NCBI GenBank assembly: GCA_963728165.1 | Contig: CAVSIY010000002.1 | Coordinates: 434,001 to 498,000, forward strand | Length of the DNA: 64,000 nt | From: Hyphomicrobium_A sp963728165 | Lineage (GTDB): Bacteria > Pseudomonadota > Alphaproteobacteria > Rhizobiales > Hyphomicrobiaceae | Reading direction: 5' to 3' | In this document: positions 28,567 to 36,718 of the stretch, in pieces | Numbering within the stretch: the first letter of the stretch is position 1 | Layout of the letters: every line of letters begins with the position of its first letter | Made by a program: the position numbers and the translations under genes | The notes under the pieces: generated by a model | Told to the model about the DNA's origin: nothing | What the model saw: the letters and a program-made list of their open reading frames with translations, nothing else | Databases searched by the model: none

Positions 28567-29814
28567 TCAGTCGCTGCGCGCCGAGGCGCACCACTCGAGC
28601 GCCCCGCGCCCGGCAGCCGCGCCGGTCGCGAAGGAGGCCTGCAGCAGGTAGCCTCCGGTGGGCGCGTCCCAGTCCAGCATCTCGCCGGCGACGAAGGTCC
28701 CGGGGCGCCGGCGCAGCATCATATGCTCGTCGACCTCGTCCCAGGCGACGCCGCCGGCCGTCGAGATCGCCTTTTCGATCGGCGCCATGCCGGTCAGGCG
28801 CACCGGCACTGCCTTGATGTATCCGGCAAGCGCGGCAGGCGTCAGGGCGTTGAGGGGCGCAGGCGAGGCCACGGCCGCCTCCTGCAGCAGTCCGATCGCC
28901 ACGGGCGAAAGCCGCGCGGCCTTGCGCAGGAACGTCGACAGCGATTGCTTGCCGCGCGGGCGGCCGAGCCGATTTTCCAATTCGGCTTGCGCGATGTCGG
29001 GACGCAGGTCGATGTGCAGGATCGCCTCGCCCGTTGCGGCGATGGCCTGGCGCAGGTGAGCCGAAAGGGCATAGATGCCGCCGCCTTCCAAGCCGGCACG
29101 CGTGATGACGGCTTCGCCGCGCACGCTCTCAGCGCCGCAGGACAGCGCGATGCGCTTCAAGGGCTCGCCTTCGAAACGGCTGCGGAAGACCTCGGTCCAA
29201 GGCACGAGAAATCCGCAGTTGGCCGGCTGCAATGGTGCAACCGAGATGCCGGCGCCGGTCAGCGCGCCGACCCAGCCGCCGTCGGACCCGAGCCGCGACC
29301 AGCTGGCGCCGCCCAAGGCCAGCACCACAGCATCGGCTGCAACCGTCACGGGGCCTTTCTCGCTATGGAGCAGAAGCCGGCCCTCGTCGTCCCAGCCGCG
29401 CCATTCGTGGCGCAACTTGACCTGCACACCGGCAGCACCCAGGCGCCCGAGCCACGCTCGCAGCAGCGGCGAGGCTTTCATGGCTTTCGGAAACACGCGC
29501 CCGCTCGATCCCACGAACGTCTCCTGGCCCAGGTCTTCGCACCAGCTTCGCAGGGCAACGGGAGGAAAGCCTTCGATCGCCGGGCGCAGCCCCACCTCGG
29601 CGGCGCCGTAGCGGGCGAGCAGGTGATCGAGGCCTTCGCTGTGGGTGAGGTTCAGCCCGCCGCGGCCCGCCAGCAGGAACTTGCGGGCAAGCGAGGGCAT
29701 ACGGTCGTAGACGGTGACGGCGGCGCCCCCTGCGGCCAGCACTTCAGCGGCCATCAATCCGGCCGGCCCGCCGCCAACGACGGCAGCGCGGCAGTTTGCA
29801 CCGTCTTTTGACAT
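28567..29814 (-). CDS. HI0933-type FAD-dependent flavoprotein (TIGR03862-like)
   Basis: 415 residues. The N-terminal dinucleotide fold AAVVGGGPAGLMAAEVLA is followed by ARKFLLAGRGGLNLTHSE, the signature of the HI0933/YhiN flavoproteins. LALGGASWSRLGSDGGW and the C-terminal GEMLDWDAPTGGYLLQ complete the family. These are soluble NAD(P)/FAD oxidoreductases of unknown substrate. Convergent with the lepB/uup strand; its stop lies two bases beyond the uup remnant. Confidence 0.88.
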   Translation of the reverse strand: MSKDGANCRAAVVGGGPAGLMAAEVLAAGGAAVTVYDRMPSLARKFLLAGRGGLNLTHSEGLDHLLARYGAAEVGLRPAIEGFPPVALRSWCEDLGQETFVGSSGRVFPKAMKASPLLRAWLGRLGAAGVQVKLRHEWRGWDDEGRLLLHSEKGPVTVAADAVVLALGGASWSRLGSDGGWVGALTGAGISVAPLQPANCGFLVPWTEVFRSRFEGEPLKRIALSCGAESVRGEAVITRAGLEGGGIYALSAHLRQAIAATGEAILHIDLRPDIAQAELENRLGRPRGKQSLSTFLRKAARLSPVAIGLLQEAAVASPAPLNALTPAALAGYIKAVPVRLTGMAPIEKAISTAGGVAWDEVDEHMMLRRRPGTFVAGEMLDWDAPTGGYLLQASFATGAAAGRGALEWCASARSD

Positions 29815-29870
29815 GAGGAGATCGCGACCACTCAGTGCGGGTCAAACCTGGCGCCGCCGACCGCGCCCGT

Positions 29871-30686
29871 TCACTTCGCGTAGGCCTGCTCCAGGTTCCT
29901 CGCCTTGTCGAGGTTGACGACGGCTTCGCGGCCCGACAGCTGCTCGAGGTGCGTGGAGCTGACGTCAGCCGCGTTGAAATCCGTCCCCGTCACGGTGGCA
30001 CCGCGCAAGTCGGCACCAGAGAGCGCCGCGCCGGCGAGGATTGCACCCGATAGATCGGCATCGCGCAAGGACGCGAACTCGAGGTTGGCGCCGATGAGGC
30101 CTGCGTTCCTCAAGGTTGCGCCGTCGAGCTTGGCCGAGCGCAGCACCAGGCGGTGGTGGCGGCTGAAGGGCATCGGCTTGCCGTTGCTGACGTTGATGCC
30201 GTCGAGACGGGCTTGCATCAGGCTTGCGCGCGACAGGTCGGAAGCGACGCGGGCGCCTGTCAGGTTCGCCTTGTCGAGCTTGGCGTCCATGAGCTGGGCC
30301 GAGAGGACGCTTGCACCCTCGAGATCGGCGCCCGAGAGATCGGCTTTGAGCCCCCAGGCCGAATCGAGCTTGGCACCCTTGAGGTTGGCGCCGGCGAGAT
30401 TGGCACCGTTGAGGCGGGCCGTCTGCAGGTTGGCCCCGTGCAGGTCGAGGCCGGAGAGATCGAGGCGATTGAGCCGCTTGCCGCTGAAGTCGGCACCGCC
30501 GCCGGGGCCTGCAGCCGCAATCGCCTGCTCGACGTCGGCGCGCGTTAGGTCCGCCTTGGTGAACTCATCCGATTTGAGGTCGAGGTACTGCAACAGGTCC
30601 TGCGCGCGCGCCGCAGGACCGGCGGCGAGGGAGAGCAGGACAAGGCAGATTGCACCAACACGCGGTCTGACAGACATGGGACTCAT
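29871..30686 (-). CDS. secreted pentapeptide-repeat protein
   Basis: 271 residues from the ATG at 30686 (GAGGA about 11 bases upstream); a second ATG is at 30677. A signal peptide (VGAICLVLLSLAAGPAARAQ) precedes a short helical stretch, then about 20 A(D/N)LXX repeats (GANLQTARLNGANLAGANL and so on), which fold as a right-handed quadrilateral beta-helix. Probably periplasmic. A related but broken gene lies at 36719-37530, with a similar opening (DL..YLDL..). Function unknown. Confidence 0.85.
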   Translation of the reverse strand: MSPMSVRPRVGAICLVLLSLAAGPAARAQDLLQYLDLKSDEFTKADLTRADVEQAIAAAGPGGGADFSGKRLNRLDLSGLDLHGANLQTARLNGANLAGANLKGAKLDSAWGLKADLSGADLEGASVLSAQLMDAKLDKANLTGARVASDLSRASLMQARLDGINVSNGKPMPFSRHHRLVLRSAKLDGATLRNAGLIGANLEFASLRDADLSGAILAGAALSGADLRGATVTGTDFNAADVSSTHLEQLSGREAVVNLDKARNLEQAYAK

Positions 30687-31022
30687 GGGGCTCGATTTCC
30701 TCCTCGGCAGCGGCTCGCTCTTGCTTCGGTCATGGCTCTTTAGTCTGGGCGAGGCCAGCCGAGCAAGCCTAGGGCCGCGGCACGCTTCGTCTGTAATCAA
30801 TATCTCTTATAGGGTCGGCAAGCCGGCCTAACCGCCAGGCTGGGCTGCGGAATCCATGCGGTGCGCCTCGTCAGCGAGACGCTGGGAGCAATCCTCGTCA
30901 TCGCGACCTCAATTTGGCGCGCAACCAATCGGCCGGCCGCGAGTTAACCAACAGGGCTCCATCATGGTTTCGCAGTAAACGTTAGCTGCGACGCCTATGG
31001 CCTTGTAAAAAGGAGATATATC
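30687..31022. other. 336-base divergent intergenic region
   Basis: It separates the pentapeptide gene from the divergent histidine-rich protein gene and should hold both promoters. A TATCTCTTATAG patch (about 30801-30812) is a possible -10 region. Nothing else recognised. Confidence 0.35.
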
Positions 31023-31286
31023 ATGAGCATGAAGCTTGCAACGCTCGCCATGGCCGCCGTGCTATCGACGGCGACGGTCATTCCTGCGGCACAAGCCGGA
31101 GGCCGCGGGCAGCACCACCACGGCAACCGCCAAGCCTATCACCATGGGCATCACGGCCGCGGCCATTGGCACAACGGCAAATGGATTGCGCTCGGAATCC
31201 TGGGCGCCGCCGTCGGCGCCGCCGTCGCGGATTCTGAGTATCGCGACTGCTACTACCGTCACGGTCGCCGCTACTGCAACGACTGA
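31023..31286 (+). CDS. small secreted histidine-rich protein
   Basis: 87 residues. A strong Shine-Dalgarno (AAGGAG, about eight bases from the ATG) and a strong terminator frame the gene, which suggests high expression as a single unit. A signal peptide ends at AAQA (about residue 25). The mature part has about 15 histidines (QHHHGNRQAYHHGHHGRGHW), a small hydrophobic segment (ALGILGAAVGAAVA) and a C-terminal CYYRHGRRYC with two cysteines. Metal binding in the periplasm is plausible but unproven. Confidence 0.75.
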   Translation: MSMKLATLAMAAVLSTATVIPAAQAGGRGQHHHGNRQAYHHGHHGRGHWHNGKWIALGILGAAVGAAVADSEYRDCYYRHGRRYCND

Positions 31287-31309
31287 GCGATAGCGTCCTT
31301 AGACACAGA

Positions 31310-31343
31310 GGGCTCCGGCAACCCCGGAGCCCTTTTTCTTTTT
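31310..31343 (+). terminator. rho-independent terminator
   Basis: Perfect 9-bp stem GGGCTCCGG (31310-31318) and CCGGAGCCC (31324-31332) with a 5-base loop, followed directly by TTTTTCTTTTT. It lies 24 bases after the stop of the histidine-rich protein gene. Confidence 0.95.
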
Positions 31344-31708
31344 AGCCGACCGGAGTGCTCAGTAGCGGGCGCGATCCGGAACCTTCCTGAACTCCGCCCA
31401 CACCAGTTGTGCCTCGGGGCGCAGGATCTGCTGGATCGCCACCTGCCGCTCCCAGGTCGTCTCCATTGAAAACGGAACTCAATCCCCCCTCATAGTACGA
31501 CGCCTCCCGATCGCGGCCTGTGCCAGATCGCGGGATATGCTTTCGTCTTCATTGACGCGTTGCATTGCCTCGCGCGCATCCTACGCTTGGGGCCGATAGC
31601 CGCCATTGCGCAATGCTTCATTCGATTTCGGAGTTAGTTCAGCGCCGAGAAAGCTGTAGGCGTGAGCATTTGGTTGCTGATGCTTGCGACGATCAACGGG
31701 AGGAATCC
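31344..31708. other. 365-base intergenic region
   Basis: Between the terminator and the next gene. It contains a 35-codon minus-strand frame (31359-31466) without a good ribosome binding site and an ATTGCGCAAT palindrome near 31604. I see no supported gene. Confidence 0.35.
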
Positions 31709-32086
31709 ATGGGAGAGAAAGAGATCCGGGCGGCGCTGGAGCGGCACTGGGCCGCGTCTGAGGCCGGTGACGACGATGTTGAGGATGAGATCTATCACGA
31801 TGACGCCGTGGTGGAGTATCCCCAGTCCGGCGAGCGCATCCGTGGGCGGCTCGCCATCCGGACGACGCGGGGGTTGCTTCCCGACAAGCACTTCACCATT
31901 CGGCGTGTGCTTGGCCACGGCGATCTTTGGATTACCGAATATGTTATCAGTTACGCTGGGAAGCCGTCCTACACCGTGAGCATCATGGAGTTCAGGGACG
32001 GCAAGGTCTTTCGCGAGACGCAGTACTTCGGCGACCCGTTCGAGCCTTGGCCTGGGCGCGCCCGCTGGGTTGAGCCAATCGACTAG
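31709..32086 (+). CDS. SnoaL/NTF2-like fold protein
   Basis: 125 residues from the ATG at 31709, with GGGAGGAA upstream. The pattern ALERHWAASEAGD, IYHDDAVVEYPQSGERIRG and IMEFRDGKVFRETQYFGDPF is characteristic of SnoaL-like NTF2-fold proteins, which act as small-molecule isomerases, hydrolases or binding proteins. The active role cannot be told. Monocistronic. Confidence 0.8.
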   Translation: MGEKEIRAALERHWAASEAGDDDVEDEIYHDDAVVEYPQSGERIRGRLAIRTTRGLLPDKHFTIRRVLGHGDLWITEYVISYAGKPSYTVSIMEFRDGKVFRETQYFGDPFEPWPGRARWVEPID

Positions 32087-32184
32087 TCTGCAAGTCAGTT
32101 GATGTGGTTCGACTTGCTCGGGCGGCTCGCATAACCGCCGTCATATTGCCGCTCCGGACGGCACGCCGTTACTCCCCAATCCAC

Positions 32185-32790
32185 TTATTTGATGGAGAGC
32201 GACCTCGGCCCGCTTAGGTACGGACTGTCGCGCTCGAAGAACCGGCGCTTGCAATGGATTTCCCGCGTCAAGCCAATGCGCATACTGCTGCCAATTGGTC
32301 CCACTGGCCGAGCGGCGGTGCCGAGCCAGAGCGGACCCACGGCACACAGGTCGGCACCATCGTATCGCTTGTCGATCTGCATGGCTTTGGCTAGGCGCCC
32401 AGGGCCGCGGGCAATGTCGCGCACGTGCGTCGTCTTGCGAAAGCGCTGCATCATCTCGACGCCATCGAGCGGTTCCAGGGCCCGCAACAGCACGCCCGCG
32501 CCGATGCCCGGTTCTTCGCTGGTGACGTTCGCCATAAACGACGAACCATAGGTGAAATAGACGTAGCAATAGCCACGTCCAAGAAACAACGAACGATTGC
32601 CTTTCGTCTTGCCGCGGAACGCGTGGCCGGCGGCATCGCCGGGAGGATATCCTTCCACCTCGACGATGCGGCCGCTTAGCCTGCCCGTTGAATGATCATG
32701 GACCAGCGTTTTTCCGATGAGATATTGCGCCAGCTCGATGGTGTCCACAGGCAACTCAGCCCGGCGCAGAGGCTGCAAAATCGGCGACAT
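32185..32790 (-). CDS. mpg: DNA-3-methyladenine glycosylase (Mpg/AAG family)
   Basis: 201 residues from the ATG at 32790 (MSPILQPLRRAELPVDTIEL). It excises alkylated purines in base-excision repair. Family motifs: LIGKTLVHD, the catalytic-glutamate region GRIVEVEGYPPGDAAGHAFRG, YCYVYFTYGSSFMANVTSEE, GAGVLLRALEP and ARGPGRLAKAM. It is of the human AAG type, not AlkA or Tag. Encoded alone between a convergent NTF2 gene and parC. Confidence 0.93.
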   Translation of the reverse strand: MSPILQPLRRAELPVDTIELAQYLIGKTLVHDHSTGRLSGRIVEVEGYPPGDAAGHAFRGKTKGNRSLFLGRGYCYVYFTYGSSFMANVTSEEPGIGAGVLLRALEPLDGVEMMQRFRKTTHVRDIARGPGRLAKAMQIDKRYDGADLCAVGPLWLGTAARPVGPIGSSMRIGLTREIHCKRRFFERDSPYLSGPRSLSIK

Positions 32791-32924
32791 GACATTCAAC
32801 CTGCCCAAGAATTTGAAAGCTTATCATTATGTGGGGTGGTTGACGCCGCTGCCCTGTTCCGAAGGTGTCGCGCACAACCGCGGTGCCTGATGCTCGTAGT
32901 CAGTCTGAGCGCCAAGAGCACAAC

Positions 32925-35174
32925 TTAGAACGCCGGGCCGAATTTGTTCGACCGCGGGAAGCCCTTCGGTGCCAGGCGCCCGGCTTGGGCGCGCACGCCC
33001 ACCCAGTCCTTGAGCTCGGGCCAGCTGAGCGTGAAGGTGCGCCCGGCCGTATCGAGCCAGGTGAGCCCCTCGGCCTTCTTGAACACGCGCGCATCCGACA
33101 GCTTGCCGTCCTTGAAGCGCTGCAGGATCACCCCCTTGCCGCGCGTCATCTCGTTCACCTCGTCGAGCTTGAACACCAGCATCTTGCGGTTCTCGCCCAC
33201 GGTCGCGACGCAATCGCCGTCGACGGGCACGCACACCTTGGCCTCGTCCGGCTCTGACACGTTCAGCACCTGCTTGCCCTTGCGCGTTGCGGCGATGCAC
33301 TCGTCCTCCGGCACGATGAAACCGTAGCCCGCGGTGGAGGCGACGAGCAGCTTGCGGCCGGGCTCGTGCGCGAAGGCTTCGGCGATGTCGTGGTTCTCTT
33401 CCAGGTCGATCATCAGGCGCACGGGCTCGCCGTGGCCACGCCCGCCCGGGAGCGTATTCGCCTCCAGCGTGAACACCTTGCCGTTGGTGGCGAACAGCAG
33501 GATCTTGTCGGTGGTGTAGGCGCGAAGCGCGCGTTTCAGCTCATCGCCCTGCTTGAACTCGAGCTTGGCGAGATCGTCGACGTGGCCCTTCAGGGCGCGG
33601 ATCCAGCCCTTCTCCGACAGGACGACGGTCACCGCCTCCTTCTCGATCATGGCCTGGTCGAGGTCGACGGTGATCTCGGGCGCCTCGGCAAAGGTGGTGC
33701 GGCGCGCGCCCAGCGGTGTCGACTTGGCATAGCGCTCGCGGATCTCTTTGACCTCCGAGCCGATCTTGTCCCACTGCAGCTCGTCCGACTTCAGGAGCTG
33801 TTTCAGCTCGCGGCGCTCTTTCGACAGCTTGTCGTGCTCGGCCTTGATCTCGATCTCTTCCAGCTTCGACAACGACCGCAAGCGCAGGTTCAGGATCGCC
33901 TCGGCCTGCACCTCCGTGAGCTTGAAGCGCGCGATCAGCTTGGCCTTGGGCTCGTCCTCGAAGCGGACGATGCGGATCACCTCGTCGATGTTGAGGTAGG
34001 CGATGAGGTAGCCGTCCAACACCTCGAGCCGGTGCTCGATCTTCTGCAAGCGGAACTGCGAGCGCCGCACCAGCACCTCGATGCGGTGCTCGAGCCACTG
34101 GCGCAGCACGTCGCGCAAGCTCAAGACGTTGGGGACCTGCCCGGCCGACAGAACATTCATGTTGAGCCCGAAGCGCACTTCCAGCTCGGTCAGGCGGAAC
34201 AGGCTTTCCATCAGCAGCACGGGATCGACCGTGCGGCTCTTGGGCTCCAGGATGAGGCGGATCTCCTCGGCAAACTCGTCGCGCACGTCGCCCAGAAGCG
34301 AGACCTTCTTCTCCTGCAGCAATTCGGCGATGCGCTCGATCAGCTTGGCCTTCTGCACCTGGTAGGGGATCTCGGTGACGACGATCTGGTAGGTGCCGCG
34401 GCCCCCCTCCTCTTTTTCCCACTTGGCGCGCAGGCGGAAGCCGCCGCGGCCCGTCTTGTAGGCCTCGAGGATGGAGTCGCGCGGCTCCACCAGCACCCCG
34501 CCGGTGGGGAAGTCCGGCCCCGGGATCATCTCCACCAGCTTCTCGATGGTGGCGCCCGGATGCTTGATCAGATGCAAAAGCGCGTTCGACAGCTCCTCCA
34601 CGTTGTGGGGGGGAATGTTGGTCGCCATGCCGACCGCGATGCCGGACGAGCCGTTGGCCAGCAGATTGGGGAACGCCGCCGGCAGCACCACCGGCTCGGT
34701 CATGGTCCCGTCGTAGGTCGGGCGGAAGTCGACGGTGTCCTCGTCGATGCCTGCGAGCAGCGCCTGCGCCACCTCGGTGAGGCGGCTCTCGGTGTAGCGC
34801 ATGGCCGCGGCGTTATCGCCGTCGACGTTGCCGAAGTTGCCCTGGCCGTCGACCAGCGGGTAGCGCACGGCAAACGACTGCGCCAGCCGCACCAGCGCGT
34901 CGTAGATGGCCTGGTCGCCGTGCGGGTGGTAGCTGCCCATCACCTCGCCGACGACCTTGGCGCACTTCTTGTAGCCCGACGCGGGGTCGAGCTTGAGCTC
35001 GCGCATGGCGTAGAGGATGCGCCGGTGCACGGGCTTGAGGCCGTCGCGCACGTCGGGCAGCGCCCGGTGCATGATGGTGGAGAGCGCGTAGGCGAGGTAG
35101 CGCTCTTCCAGCGCGTCCCGGAGCAGAATCGGCTCGATGCCGTCGGGGCCGGGCAGAATCGGTTTGTCGCTCAT
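32925..35174 (-). CDS. parC: DNA topoisomerase IV subunit A
   Basis: 749 residues. ParC cuts and reseals DNA to unlink daughter chromosomes, working with ParE. The catalytic tyrosine is Y127 in AAAMRYTES; PVHRRILYAM and GSYHPHGDQAIYDALVRLAQ form the helix-turn-helix/QRDR region, where Q and D stand at the positions equivalent to E. coli S80 and E84. The C-terminal beta-propeller blades (GWIRALKG, KVFTLEANTLPGGRGHGEP) confirm subunit A; the lack of a strict GyrA box supports ParC over GyrA. A dispersed-repeat copy begins six bases upstream of the start. Confidence 0.95.
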   Translation of the reverse strand: MSDKPILPGPDGIEPILLRDALEERYLAYALSTIMHRALPDVRDGLKPVHRRILYAMRELKLDPASGYKKCAKVVGEVMGSYHPHGDQAIYDALVRLAQSFAVRYPLVDGQGNFGNVDGDNAAAMRYTESRLTEVAQALLAGIDEDTVDFRPTYDGTMTEPVVLPAAFPNLLANGSSGIAVGMATNIPPHNVEELSNALLHLIKHPGATIEKLVEMIPGPDFPTGGVLVEPRDSILEAYKTGRGGFRLRAKWEKEEGGRGTYQIVVTEIPYQVQKAKLIERIAELLQEKKVSLLGDVRDEFAEEIRLILEPKSRTVDPVLLMESLFRLTELEVRFGLNMNVLSAGQVPNVLSLRDVLRQWLEHRIEVLVRRSQFRLQKIEHRLEVLDGYLIAYLNIDEVIRIVRFEDEPKAKLIARFKLTEVQAEAILNLRLRSLSKLEEIEIKAEHDKLSKERRELKQLLKSDELQWDKIGSEVKEIRERYAKSTPLGARRTTFAEAPEITVDLDQAMIEKEAVTVVLSEKGWIRALKGHVDDLAKLEFKQGDELKRALRAYTTDKILLFATNGKVFTLEANTLPGGRGHGEPVRLMIDLEENHDIAEAFAHEPGRKLLVASTAGYGFIVPEDECIAATRKGKQVLNVSEPDEAKVCVPVDGDCVATVGENRKMLVFKLDEVNEMTRGKGVILQRFKDGKLSDARVFKKAEGLTWLDTAGRTFTLSWPELKDWVGVRAQAGRLAPKGFPRSNKFGPAF

Positions 35175-35179
35175 AGAGG

Positions 35180-35231
35180 TGGGCGTAGCGCCCTACGCGG
35201 CCCCCCGCAAGGCCCGGGTTGTGGATGCATG
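35180..35231 (+). repeat. 52-bp dispersed repeat, copy A
   Basis: Starts with GGGCGTAGCGCCC, a hairpin, and ends with GGGTTGTGGATGCATG. It differs from copy B (35714-35765) at 4 of 52 bases. It lies just upstream of parC. Confidence 0.85.
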
Positions 35232-35256
35232 AACGCGCCGACCCGACCGGCCGGCG

Positions 35257-35577
35257 TCAGCGCTTGACCTCGTCGAGGTCATGCTGAAGCCGCGCGAGGT
35301 CCTTCTTTAGCGCCTGATCCTCCTTGACGAGGCCGAGGTGGCGCGCGCCCAGCACCCTGAGGCGCTCCGGGTCGTTCGGCGCCGCAGCGGATTCGGCGTT
35401 GAGCTGATCGAAGCGCGCCTTCAGGTCCGCCGCCCGGGTTCGCACAAAATCGATGCCGGTTTGGATCGCAGCGATCTTGTTGCGCCGCTCCTCAACCTTG
35501 TACACGTTGAAAAGCGCGAGGCCGAGCACCGCCAAAGCGATGACAACGACGCCCGCTTTCCACCATCTCCAGCGCAT
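35257..35577 (-). CDS. single-pass membrane protein with coiled coil
   Basis: 106 residues from the ATG at 35577, with AGGAG upstream. One TM helix (WKAGVVVIALAVLGLALFNV, residues 6-25) is followed by a long heptad-patterned helix (VYKVEERRNKIAAIQTG ... KDLARLQHDLDEVK), so the protein is anchored with most of it outside the membrane or in the cytosol. The layout resembles FtsB/FtsL-like small envelope proteins, but no clear homology is seen. Confidence 0.6.
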   Translation of the reverse strand: MRWRWWKAGVVVIALAVLGLALFNVYKVEERRNKIAAIQTGIDFVRTRAADLKARFDQLNAESAAAPNDPERLRVLGARHLGLVKEDQALKKDLARLQHDLDEVKR

Positions 35578-35713
35578 GACGCAAACTCCTGCCGGCGCGC
35601 GACGCGGCACGTTGGCGCGAAAGCGGCAGTCTAGCCGATCGGGTGTGCGCGGGCGAGGGGCAGGAAAGTGCTTGATGCGGTCGGGCGAAACTCGCAAGTG
35701 GCGCGAATGGGGA

Positions 35714-35765
35714 TGGGCGTACTGCGCTACGCGGCCCCCCGCAAGGGCCGGGTTGTGGATGCATG
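35714..35765 (+). repeat. 52-bp dispersed repeat, copy B
   Basis: 48 of 52 bases identical to copy A, same orientation, in the next intergenic spacer. The 5' hairpin is weaker here because three of the four differences fall in it. Confidence 0.85.
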
Positions 35766-35785
35766 GGCGGCTGGCGCGGCAAGGC

Positions 35786-36124
35786 TCAGTCGAGCGGCCC
35801 GCGCTCCTCGCGCAGCTCTTGGATGCGCGCCTGGTAGGTGGCCGTGAGGCAGCGGACATTGGCGCCGCAGTGCTCGCGCTCGGCCAGCCAAGCCCGCTGA
35901 TCCTGCTTCACGCGCCGATAGTAGCGGCCGCTCGAGTCGTTGGAGACCTGGAAGTAGAGGTTGGCCATCTCGGTGTCGAGCAGGCCGAGCTCCGGGTTGT
36001 CGCAGATCGCCAATTCGCTGGGGCTCCTGTTGGTGTGGCAGTCGAACGACGGCCCGGCGGCGGCCGCACCGGCCGCGGCGGCGACGATCATGACGGCAAG
36101 GAGGGAAATTGCCCGCGCACGCAT
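35786..36124 (-). CDS. secreted LprI-like (DUF1311) protein
   Basis: 112 residues from the ATG at 36124, with GGGAG upstream. A signal peptide (ISLLAVMIVAAAAGAAAAG) precedes a mature domain with SFDCHTNRSPSELAICDNPE, LGLLDTEMANLYFQV, QRAWLAEREHCGANVRCLTA and YQARIQELRE: the four-cysteine pattern of the LprI N-terminal domain (PF07007). Such domains occur in lysozyme-inhibitor-like envelope proteins. The role here is unknown. Confidence 0.8.
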   Translation of the reverse strand: MRARAISLLAVMIVAAAAGAAAAGPSFDCHTNRSPSELAICDNPELGLLDTEMANLYFQVSNDSSGRYYRRVKQDQRAWLAEREHCGANVRCLTATYQARIQELREERGPLD

Positions 36125-36311
36125 GTGAAACGCTCCCACGAAAATAATCTGCGCAAAACCCGATGCGATCGAAACGGCGCGCGCTGAGACCCGGACCGGC
36201 TCTGGGCTCCGTGCCCTCTCGCGCGCCATGCCGGCAAGTCTAACCGAGGGGCGCCGCCGATGGTCAAGTATCTCGTCGGGGCCGTGAGACGCCGGAGACG
36301 CATCCGCTTGT

Positions 36312-36432
36312 CATCCTCGGACTTGTTCCGAGGATCCAGCTTTCGTTGGTGTGGCTTGTGGGGGCTCGGCGCCCTACGATCGAGCGCCGCGATCCGTTGC
36401 GCCGTGGGTCCTCGGGACGAGCCCGAGGATGA
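36312..36432. repeat. GTCATCCTCGG-type palindromic element
   Basis: GTCATCCTCGGACTTGTTCC near 36312 and GGACGAGCCCGAGGATGAC ending at 36432 form outer and inner inverted repeats. This form is a common interspersed element in Hyphomicrobiales. Confidence 0.6.
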
Positions 36433-36544
36433 CACTCGTGGTGGCGGCCGCCCCCCATCTTATGCTGGCTTGTTCCGATGTGCTGCAGCGCGACTGCACT
36501 CGACGCCGTCGGCCTGAGCAGAACCTGTTTGTCGCGAAGGAGGA

Positions 36545-36597
36545 TGGGCGCTAGCGCCCTGCGTGCCGCCCCGCAAGCCCCGCGTTGTGGCTGCATC
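36545..36597 (+). repeat. 52-bp dispersed repeat, copy C
   Basis: A more diverged copy with a perfect GGGCGCTAGCGCCC palindrome at its 5' end and GTTGTGGCTGCAT at its 3' end. One base longer than copies A and B, same orientation. Confidence 0.75.
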
Positions 36598-36718
36598 ACT
36601 CGCCGCCTCAAGGCATCCGGCAAAGGCATCTTCATCTCGAACATGCCCCCCAAATACAAAAGCAATTTATTGTGCTCCGGAGATTGCTCCGACGTCGCTT
36701 CAGGCGAACCCCACCCCC

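Larger units (their letters stand above)
36125..36718. other. 594-base repeat-bearing intergenic region
   Basis: It contains a GTCATCCTCGG/CCGAGGATGAC pair (about 36312-36432) that encloses inner palindromes, copy C of the 52-bp repeat, and otherwise no supported gene. The spacer is typical of Hyphomicrobiales intergenic repeat clusters. Confidence 0.5.

Noticed and set aside
31359..31466. 35-codon minus-strand frame (METTWERQVAIQQIL...)
   Set aside because: It has a start, a stop and reasonable codons, but no ribosome binding site and no recognised family. It may be a gene remnant.
33366..35267. Long plus-strand open frame opposite parC
   Set aside because: A GC-rich shadow frame: parC is unmistakable on the other strand, and this translation has no family features. 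The same applies to the long minus-strand frames opposite the sugar transferase (55846-57612) and irpA (61111-63219).
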